Assembly (NCBI GenBank): GCA_002428085.1 | Contig: DJAA01000063.1 | Location: 13,750-25,158 of the forward strand | From: Sulfurimonas sp. UBA6014 | Lineage (GTDB): Bacteria > Campylobacterota > Campylobacteria > Campylobacterales > Sulfurimonadaceae | Reading direction: 5' to 3' | Length of the DNA stretch: 11,409 bases | In this document: positions 4,900 to 11,409 of the stretch, one piece after another | How positions within the stretch are numbered: position 1 is the first letter of the stretch | Layout of the letters: the number at the start of each line of letters is the position of its first letter | The notes under the pieces: generated by a model | Databases searched by the model: none | What the model was told of the DNA's origin: nothing | The model's input: the letters and a program-made list of their open reading frames with translations, nothing else | Position numbers and translations under genes: made by a program

Positions 4900-4919
4900 T
4901 ATCTAGAGACGTCTAGATA
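4900..4919 (+). other. Hairpin D upstream of rpoB
   Basis: TATCTAGA (4900-4907) pairs perfectly with TCTAGATA (4912-4919) around GACG. As DNA it is also an interrupted palindrome and could be a protein-binding site. No T run follows. Confidence 0.4.
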
Positions 4920-4926
4920 CGATATT

Positions 4927-4946
4927 CTTAATCGAACATGATTAAG
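4927..4946 (+). other. Hairpin E upstream of rpoB
   Basis: CTTAATC (4927-4933) pairs perfectly with GATTAAG (4940-4946) around GAACAT, ending 19 bases before the rpoB ribosome binding site. It is followed by CCCTAACAA, so it is not a terminator. It leaves the start of rpoB unpaired. Confidence 0.4.
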
Positions 4947-4974
4947 CCCTAACAAACAACTTATCGAGGTAGCT

Positions 4975-7900
4975 ATGTTAAACACTTTATACTCTGGAAA
5001 CCGCCTTCGTGTAGACTTTTCTAAAACCCCTCAACAGATTGAAGTACCAAACTTATTACAACTGCAACAAAGTTCGTATAACAATTTTTTAATGCTTGAA
5101 GAAAAAGATAGATCAACAAGTGGGATTGAAAATGTTTTCGAATCAGTTTTTCCAATTCATGACACACAAAATAGACTCACTGTTGAATACCTAGGGAGTG
5201 AAGTCGCAAAACCAAAATATACAGTTCGAGAGTGTATGGAGCGTGGGCTTACTTATGCTGTATCACTCAGGATGAAAACACGTCTTGTAATTTGGGATAG
5301 AGATGAAAATACAAAGGAAAAACTTGGTGTCAAAGATATCAAAGAGCAAAGCATATTTGTTCGTGATATCCCTCTCATGACTGAGCGAACCTCTTTTATC
5401 ATCAATGGTGTTGAGAGAGTGGTTGTGAACCAACTCCATAGATCTCCAGGGGTTATTTTTAAAGAAGAAGAGTCAACAACTGCAGGTAATAAACTCATTT
5501 ATACGGGTCAAATAATCCCAGATCGTGGCTCATGGCTCTATTTTGAGTATGATCCAAAAGATATTTTGTATATGAGAATTAACAAACGTCGTAAAGTCCC
5601 TGTAACTATTATGTTTCGTGCGTTAGGATATTCTAAACAAGATATTTTAAAATTATTTTATCCGATTCAAAAAATAACGATTCTTGATAATAAATTCTCA
5701 ATGGATTTTAATCCTAATAATTACTCTTCACGATTGACGTATGACCTTGTCAATACGAAAGGGGAAATCTTACTCGCTTCTGGCAAGAGACTCTCTGCAA
5801 AAAAAGCGCAAAAGTTTATCGATGATGGATTAAAAGTTGTTGAGTATCCATTGGAAGTTTTACTAGATCGTTACCTTGCTCAAGCTATCGTTGACCCTGA
5901 AACAGGGGAGATACTTTTTGATGCCATGACACACATTGATGAGGCAAAGCTCAAAAAAATGGCAGAAATAGGAGTGAAAGAGTTTAGCATCGCCAATGAT
6001 TTAGCTGAAGGCGTTGATAGCTCTATCATTAATGCATTCAATGCAGATACGGACTCTTTGAAACTGCTCAAACAAACAGAAGATATTGAAGATGAAAATG
6101 ATCTCTCTGCAATTCGTATTTACAAAGTCATGCGTCCAGGTGAGCCTGTAACAAAAGATGCTGCAAAAGCGTTTGTAAACCAGTTGTTTTTTGACCCTGA
6201 GAGATACGACCTCACAAAAGTTGGTCGTATGAAAATGAATCACAAACTTGGTTTAAGTATCCCTGAATATGTGACCGTTTTAACGCATGAAGATATCATC
6301 AACTCTGTGAAATATGTTATTAAAGTTAAAAATGGACAAGGGCATATTGACGATAGAGACCACTTGGGGAATCGCCGTATTCGTTCAATCGGTGAGCTTT
6401 TAGGCAACGAATTACATAACGGTCTTATCAAGATGCAAAAAGCAATTCGTGACAAATTAGCGACCATGAGCGGACCGATGTCTGAGCTTATGCCTCATGA
6501 TTTGATTAATTCAAAAATGATTACGTCAACAATCATGGAATTTTTCTCTGGCGGACAACTCTCTCAGTTTATGGATCAAACAAATCCACTCTCAGAAGTA
6601 ACACACAAACGTCGTCTATCTGCACTCGGTGAGGGCGGACTTGTCAAAGAGAGAGCTGGCTTTGAAGTGCGTGACGTTCACCCGACACATTACGGACGTA
6701 TTTGTCCTATTGAGACTCCAGAGGGTCAAAATATCGGTCTTATCAATACCCTTGCAACGTACTCTAAAGTTAATGAGCATGGGTTTATTGAAGCACCTTA
6801 TAAAGTTATGAAAGATGGAAAAATAACCTCTGAAGTTATTTATCTCACTGCAACCCAAGAAGAAGGGAAAAAGATTGCCGCAGCTTCAAATAAATTAAAC
6901 GAGCATGGTCAATTTATTGAAAATATTATTTCAGTACGACAAGATGGCGAAATTTTGATGGGTAAACCAAGTGAATGCGAATTTGCTGACTTATCTTCAC
7001 ATATGGTTGTTGGTGTTGCCGCTTCATTAATCCCATTTTTGGAACACGATGATGCAAACCGTGCGCTTATGGGCTCGAACATGCAACGCCAAGCTGTGCC
7101 ACTTTTGAGACCATATGCACCGATGGTTGGAACGGGTGTAGAAAAACTCGTAGCTCGTGATTCATGGGAGTGTGTCAAAGCAAAACGCTCTGGTGTCGTT
7201 GAAAAAGTTGACGGAAGACATATATACATCATGGGTGATGAGGATGGTGAGATTTATATTGACTATTATCCATTGCAAAAAAATCTTCGTACAAATCAAA
7301 ACACATCATTTGCTCAAAAACCTATCGTCAATGTAGGTGAAAAAGTGAGTAAAAATCAAGTGATTGCCGATGGTCCTAATATGGATCAGGGAGAACTCGC
7401 TCTTGGGGTCAATGCTATGGTTGCATTTATGCCATGGAATGGGTACAACTTTGAGGACGCGATTGTTATTTCAGAGCGATTGATTCGAAAAGATGCTTTT
7501 ACTTCTGTCCATATTTATGAAAAAGAGGTTGAAGCCAGAGAGCTCAAACATGGCGTTGAAGAGATTACGCGTGATATTCCAAACGTAAGAGATGATGAGT
7601 TATCTCATCTTGATGAGAGCGGTATTGTAAAAATCGGTACGAATGTATTTGGTGGCATGATACTTGTTGGAAAAGTCTCTCCTAAAGGTGAAGTAAAGCC
7701 TACTCCAGAAGAGAGATTGTTACGTGCCATATTTGGTGAAAAAGCGGGCCACGTTATCAATAAATCACTCTATTGCCCTCCAAGCATGGAGGGTGTTGTA
7801 GTAGATGTAAAGATTTTTACAAAAAAAGGGTACGACAAAGACCCTCGCACACTTGAGCTTGAAAAAGAAGAGCGTGATTATTTAGAGCGTGAACATTACG

Positions 7901-9123
7901 ACCGACTTCTTATGATAGATAAAGAGGAGATTCTCAGAATTACAAAGCTCTTAACTAAAGAGCCACTTGCAGCAGATATTAAAATCGGCTCAACTGAATA
8001 TAAAGTGGGCGATATCATCAACGGAAGTGACTTAGTTGAAGTGAACCGTTTTGCTATGAATGCTATTGTCAAGTCTTTTAGTGAGGAGATTCAATCGGAA
8101 TATACCAAAACTAAAAATTATTTTCAAAAACAAAAAAGAGTTTTCCGTGACGAACATGAAGAAAAACTCACTATTTTAGAAAAAGACGATATTTTGCCAA
8201 ATGGTGTTGTCAAGTATGTGAAAGTCTACATTGCAACAAAACGTCAACTTAAAGTCGGTGATAAAATGGCAGGTCGTCATGGAAACAAAGGTATCGTCTC
8301 TATCATCGTCCCTGAAGTTGATATGCCTTATATGGAAGATGGAAGAAGTGTGGATGTATGTCTGAATCCTCTTGGTGTTCCATCACGTATGAATATTGGT
8401 CAGATTTTAGAGATGCACTTAGGGATGGCGGGTCGTGAACTTGGGAACCAAATACAAGAGCAATTTACCCTCAAACAAAAAGATTTTATACAAAATCTTC
8501 GTGTAAAAATGGCTACTATTGCCGATGTCGCTGGGATGATGAATGCAGTAAAAGTCATAGGCGAGATGAGTGATGAGAAATTTTTAAAATATGCTAGAGA
8601 TTGGGCGAAAGGTGGAGTTCGATTTGCTACGCCGATATTTGAAGGGGTTAATGCTGTTGAGTTTGCTAAGCTTTTTGAGTTAGCAAAAATGGATATGGAT
8701 GGTAAAGTAGTCCTCTATAACGGTTTGACAGGCGAAAAAATAAAAGAGCGTGTCAATGTTGGTTATATGTATATCCTCAAGCTTCATCACCTTGTTGATG
8801 AGAAAATCCATGCGCGTTCTACTGGACCATACTCTCTTGTTACACAACAACCAGTCGGTGGTAAAGCACTCTTTGGTGGACAAAGATTTGGGGAGATGGA
8901 AGTTTGGGCTCTTGAAGCATACGGTGCAAGTGCTGTTCTTAAAGAGATGCTTACTATCAAGTCAGATGATGTTGATGGACGTGTTCGTGCCTACAAAGCA
9001 ATTACAAAAGGTGAGTTAGTGCCAGCTTCAGGGATTCCTGAAACACTCTTTGTTTTAACGAAAGAGCTCCAATCTTTGGCGCTTGATGTAGAGATTTTTG
9101 ACGAGGTTGAAGACCATGAGTAA
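4975..9123 (+). CDS. rpoB: DNA-directed RNA polymerase subunit beta
   Basis: Beta forms half of the RNA polymerase active-site cleft. The 1382-residue protein has every expected block. The rifampicin-binding region is QLSQFMDQTNPLSEVTHKRR with LSALGEGGL after it (about 528-556); Asp534, His544 and Ser549 (E. coli 516, 526, 531) are the sensitive-type residues. NGYNFEDAIVISE begins at 822, with Glu827 and Asp828 near the active centre. GDKMAGRHGNKG (1095-1106) has the two Lys that bind RNA and NTP (1097, 1105). GGQRFGEMEVWALEAYGAS is near the C-terminus. An acidic, Lys-rich insertion lies around residues 955-1065 where E. coli has its own insertion. GAGG (4966-4969) lies five bases before ATG. 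The end overlaps rpoC by eight bases. It is slightly longer than the 1342-residue E. coli protein and not fused to beta'. Confidence 0.99.
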   Translation: MLNTLYSGNRLRVDFSKTPQQIEVPNLLQLQQSSYNNFLMLEEKDRSTSGIENVFESVFPIHDTQNRLTVEYLGSEVAKPKYTVRECMERGLTYAVSLRMKTRLVIWDRDENTKEKLGVKDIKEQSIFVRDIPLMTERTSFIINGVERVVVNQLHRSPGVIFKEEESTTAGNKLIYTGQIIPDRGSWLYFEYDPKDILYMRINKRRKVPVTIMFRALGYSKQDILKLFYPIQKITILDNKFSMDFNPNNYSSRLTYDLVNTKGEILLASGKRLSAKKAQKFIDDGLKVVEYPLEVLLDRYLAQAIVDPETGEILFDAMTHIDEAKLKKMAEIGVKEFSIANDLAEGVDSSIINAFNADTDSLKLLKQTEDIEDENDLSAIRIYKVMRPGEPVTKDAAKAFVNQLFFDPERYDLTKVGRMKMNHKLGLSIPEYVTVLTHEDIINSVKYVIKVKNGQGHIDDRDHLGNRRIRSIGELLGNELHNGLIKMQKAIRDKLATMSGPMSELMPHDLINSKMITSTIMEFFSGGQLSQFMDQTNPLSEVTHKRRLSALGEGGLVKERAGFEVRDVHPTHYGRICPIETPEGQNIGLINTLATYSKVNEHGFIEAPYKVMKDGKITSEVIYLTATQEEGKKIAAASNKLNEHGQFIENIISVRQDGEILMGKPSECEFADLSSHMVVGVAASLIPFLEHDDANRALMGSNMQRQAVPLLRPYAPMVGTGVEKLVARDSWECVKAKRSGVVEKVDGRHIYIMGDEDGEIYIDYYPLQKNLRTNQNTSFAQKPIVNVGEKVSKNQVIADGPNMDQGELALGVNAMVAFMPWNGYNFEDAIVISERLIRKDAFTSVHIYEKEVEARELKHGVEEITRDIPNVRDDELSHLDESGIVKIGTNVFGGMILVGKVSPKGEVKPTPEERLLRAIFGEKAGHVINKSLYCPPSMEGVVVDVKIFTKKGYDKDPRTLELEKEERDYLEREHYDRLLMIDKEEILRITKLLTKEPLAADIKIGSTEYKVGDIINGSDLVEVNRFAMNAIVKSFSEEIQSEYTKTKNYFQKQKRVFRDEHEEKLTILEKDDILPNGVVKYVKVYIATKRQLKVGDKMAGRHGNKGIVSIIVPEVDMPYMEDGRSVDVCLNPLGVPSRMNIGQILEMHLGMAGRELGNQIQEQFTLKQKDFIQNLRVKMATIADVAGMMNAVKVIGEMSDEKFLKYARDWAKGGVRFATPIFEGVNAVEFAKLFELAKMDMDGKVVLYNGLTGEKIKERVNVGYMYILKLHHLVDEKIHARSTGPYSLVTQQPVGGKALFGGQRFGEMEVWALEAYGASAVLKEMLTIKSDDVDGRVRAYKAITKGELVPASGIPETLFVLTKELQSLALDVEIFDEVEDHE
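9102..9123 (+). promoter_or_regulatory. rpoB-rpoC translational overlap
   Basis: ATGAGTAA (9116-9123) contains the rpoC start and the rpoB stop, in different frames (rpoC is shifted by +1). CGAGGT (9102-9107), nine bases before the ATG, is a plausible Shine-Dalgarno inside rpoB; the same six bases precede rpoB itself (4965-4970). The overlap should couple translation and help balance beta and beta'. Confidence 0.7.
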
Positions 9124-11409
9124 ATTAATACCAATACAAGTAAATGAAGAAAATAGACCAGTAGATATTAAGCAGATTAAATTTCGTCTTGCTTCTCCTG
9201 AAAAAGTTCTTTCATGGAGTCATGGGGAAGTTAAAAAACCTGAAACTATCAACTACCGCACGCTTAAACCTGAGCGTGATGGTCTTTTTTGTGCAAAGAT
9301 TTTTGGTCCAGTTCGTGACTATGAGTGTTTGTGCGGAAAGTACAAAAAGATGCGTTACAAAGGGGTTGTTTGTGAAAAATGTGGTGTTGAAGTAACAAGC
9401 ACAAAAGTTCGCCGAACTCGTATGGGGCACATTGAACTTGTTACGCCAGTTGCCCATATTTGGTATGTCAGCTCATTGCCTTCAAGGATTGGTACTTTAC
9501 TTGGTATCAAGATGAAAGATTTAGAGCGTGTGCTCTATTATGAAGCCTATATTGTTGAGATTGGTGGTGAGGCATATTATGATGCTGAAGCTAAAACACC
9601 TGTAGCAAAATATGATGTTTTAAATGAAGAGCAATACCGTACTTTGGTGCAAAGATTTGGAGAGCTTGGTTTTAAAGCTCGCATGGGTGGTGAAGTTGTC
9701 CGTGATTTACTTGATTCTATCGATTTAGTTGAGCTCTTTACGACACTCAAAGAGGAGATAGAACTTACAAATTCTGATGCAAAAAGAAAAACCATCGCAA
9801 AAAGATTGAAAGTTATCGAATCATTTCTCAATTCAGGAAACAATCCTGCATGGATGATGCTGACTGTTTTACCAGTTCTTCCACCCGATTTAAGACCTCT
9901 TGTCTCTTTAGATGGTGGAAAATTTGCAGTTTCGGATGTAAACGATTTATACCGTCGTGTTATCAACCGTAACCAAAGACTTAAGCGCCTTGTAGAGCTT
10001 GAAGCACCAGAGATTATTGTTAGAAATGAAAAAAGAATGCTTCAAGAGTCTGTCGATGCACTTTTTGATAACGGTCGCCGTGCAAATGCCGTCAAGGGTG
10101 CCAACAAGCGTCCACTTAAATCTTTAAGTGAAATCATCAAAGGAAAGCAAGGGCGTTTTAGACAAAATCTCCTTGGAAAGCGTGTTGACTTTTCGGGTCG
10201 TTCTGTCATTGTTGTCGGACCATCTTTAAGAATGGATCAGTGCGGTTTGCCTAAAAAAATGGCTCTGGAGCTATTTAAGCCCCATTTGATTGCAAAACTT
10301 GAAGATAAGGGTTATGCAACAACTGTCAAAGCAGCTAAAAATATGATAGAGGCAAAAACAAATGAAGTTTGGGAGTGTTTAGCTGAAATTGTAGATGGCT
10401 ATCCGATACTCCTTAACCGTGCACCAACGCTTCATAAACTCTCTATTCAAGCGTTTCATCCAAAGCTCATCGATGGTAAAGCTATTCAGCTCCATCCTTT
10501 AGTTTGTGCGGCATTCAATGCTGACTTCGACGGTGACCAAATGGCTGTGCACATTCCACTCAGCTCTGCAGCAATTGCAGAAGCAAAAGTGCTTATGCTC
10601 GCGTCTATGAATATTTTGCTTCCTGCTTCAGGTAAAGCGATAGCGACACCTTCTCAGGATATGGTTCTTGGTATTTATTATATTACTTTAGAAAAAAATG
10701 GGGTAAAGGGTTCCAATAAACTCTTTGCAAACGTTGATGAAGTAAGAATCGCAATCGAACATGAGGCACTTGATTTACATGCAAAAATTAGAACCCGTGT
10801 AGATGGACGTATTATTCATACTACTGCGGGACGTATGCTTCTAAAAGATATCTTGCCTCCTTTTGTCCCTGTTGAGATATGGAACAGAGTCATGAAGAAA
10901 AAATATATCAACGAAGCAGTTGATTATGTTCAAAAACATGGTGGTATTGGTATTACTGCAAGATTTTTGGATGATTTGAAAAACTTAGGTTTTAAACATG
11001 CTACAGAGTCTGGAGTCTCTATTTCGATTGCGGATATCATTGTTCCTGAGACAAAAGCGGCAAAAATCGCTGATTCTAAAAACAGAGTTATCGATATCCA
11101 GAAACAGTATGAAGCTGGTTTATTAACAGAACAAGAGAGATACAACAAAATAATCGACGTCTGGACAGATACCAATAACACCCTTGCAACACAGATGATG
11201 GATTTGGTTCAGACGGATAAAGATGGATTTAACTCAATCCATATGATGGCAGATTCTGGTGCTCGTGGTTCTGCGGCTCAAATTCGTCAACTTGCTGGTA
11301 TGCGTGGTCTTATGGCTAAACCAAGCGGTGAAATTATTGAAACTCCGATTATCTCTAACTTTAAAGAGGGTCTGAATGTAATTGAGTACTTTATTTCTAC
11401 TCACGGTGC
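9116..11409 (+). CDS. rpoC: DNA-directed RNA polymerase subunit beta', 5' part
   Basis: Beta' carries the catalytic magnesium site of RNA polymerase. The frame is open from ATG 9116 to the window edge, giving the first 764 residues; the rest is missing. The N-terminus is MSKLIPIQVNEENRPVDIKQI. The zinc site is Cys71, Cys73, Cys86 and Cys89, matching E. coli 70/72/85/88. The switch and rudder region has GKRVDFSGRSVIVVGPSLRM. LLNRAPTLHKLSIQAF precedes the catalytic loop NADFDGDQ (468-475), whose Asp470, Asp472 and Asp474 bind magnesium. The bridge helix, with GARGSAAQIRQLAGMRGLMA, is followed by FKEGLNVIEYFISTHG at the cut. The trigger loop is downstream of the window. No frameshift or missing catalytic residue is seen. 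It is a separate gene, not the continuation of rpoB found in Helicobacter. Confidence 0.98.
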   Translation, partial: MSKLIPIQVNEENRPVDIKQIKFRLASPEKVLSWSHGEVKKPETINYRTLKPERDGLFCAKIFGPVRDYECLCGKYKKMRYKGVVCEKCGVEVTSTKVRRTRMGHIELVTPVAHIWYVSSLPSRIGTLLGIKMKDLERVLYYEAYIVEIGGEAYYDAEAKTPVAKYDVLNEEQYRTLVQRFGELGFKARMGGEVVRDLLDSIDLVELFTTLKEEIELTNSDAKRKTIAKRLKVIESFLNSGNNPAWMMLTVLPVLPPDLRPLVSLDGGKFAVSDVNDLYRRVINRNQRLKRLVELEAPEIIVRNEKRMLQESVDALFDNGRRANAVKGANKRPLKSLSEIIKGKQGRFRQNLLGKRVDFSGRSVIVVGPSLRMDQCGLPKKMALELFKPHLIAKLEDKGYATTVKAAKNMIEAKTNEVWECLAEIVDGYPILLNRAPTLHKLSIQAFHPKLIDGKAIQLHPLVCAAFNADFDGDQMAVHIPLSSAAIAEAKVLMLASMNILLPASGKAIATPSQDMVLGIYYITLEKNGVKGSNKLFANVDEVRIAIEHEALDLHAKIRTRVDGRIIHTTAGRMLLKDILPPFVPVEIWNRVMKKKYINEAVDYVQKHGGIGITARFLDDLKNLGFKHATESGVSISIADIIVPETKAAKIADSKNRVIDIQKQYEAGLLTEQERYNKIIDVWTDTNNTLATQMMDLVQTDKDGFNSIHMMADSGARGSAAQIRQLAGMRGLMAKPSGEIIETPIISNFKEGLNVIEYFISTHG

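Noticed and set aside
9577..9966. 129-codon open frame on the minus strand within rpoC
   Set aside because: It lies antisense to conserved beta' coding sequence and has Ser/Thr-rich, low-information composition. It and other minus-strand frames within tuf, rplA and rpoB show no recognisable domain and are shadows of the coding strand.
1..11409. Mobile element, CRISPR array or defence system
   Set aside because: No transposase, integrase, regularly spaced repeats, terminal inverted repeats or duplicated target sites are visible. Gene order is the conserved housekeeping order throughout.

Overview
The window is a translation and transcription housekeeping locus from an AT-rich bacterium. All genes are on the + strand, in the order tRNA-Thr (3' half only) - tuf - rpmG - tRNA-Trp - secE - nusG - rplK - rplA - rplJ - rplL - rpoB - rpoC (5' part only). 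This gene order, the wording of EF-Tu (RERGITIATSHVEY, MNKEDMVDDEE), a short one-helix SecE, a 1382-residue RpoB beginning MLNTLYSGNRLRVDF, and -10 boxes with no recognisable -35 box all point to Campylobacterota (former Epsilonproteobacteria). A free-living Sulfurimonas- or Sulfuricurvum-like member is my best guess. The phylum is a confident inference; the genus is not. rpoB and rpoC are separate genes here, which argues against Helicobacter or Wolinella, where they are fused.

Layout. 1-50 is the end of tRNA-Thr(GGU). 51-148 holds the tuf promoter (TATAAT at 108-113) and a strong Shine-Dalgarno. 149-1348 is EF-Tu. A bulged hairpin overlaps its stop codon, followed by L33 (1394-1546), a UUCG-capped hairpin and tRNA-Trp (1579-1654). 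SecE (1726-1905) and NusG (1915-2442) are tightly coupled, then come L11 (2462-2887) and L1 (2952-3644). Two tandem hairpins, the second a strong intrinsic terminator, close the first half. A second unit starts with a candidate promoter at 3732-3737 and a structured L10-type leader, then L10 (3850-4332), L12 (4395-4763), a 211-base gap packed with hairpins, RpoB (4975-9123), and RpoC from 9116 to the window edge (first 764 residues).

The genes supply the elongating ribosome (EF-Tu, and the L1, L10-L12 and L11 stalk regions), the elongating polymerase (beta, beta') with its factor NusG, and the SecE part of the translocon. Control signals concentrate in the non-coding gaps: hairpins between tuf and rpmG, before tRNA-Trp, after rplA, before rplJ and between rplL and rpoB. 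These are the natural sites for setting ribosomal-protein versus RNA-polymerase levels.

I found no mobile element, CRISPR array, broken gene or unknown protein. No gene-free stretch exceeds about 210 bases. The less obvious content is RNA structure: mutually exclusive pairings in the rplJ leader and in the rplL-rpoB gap, and an 8-base rpoB/rpoC overlap in a phylum where these genes have fused in other lineages. I do not see an undescribed biological system, and I rate the findings accordingly.
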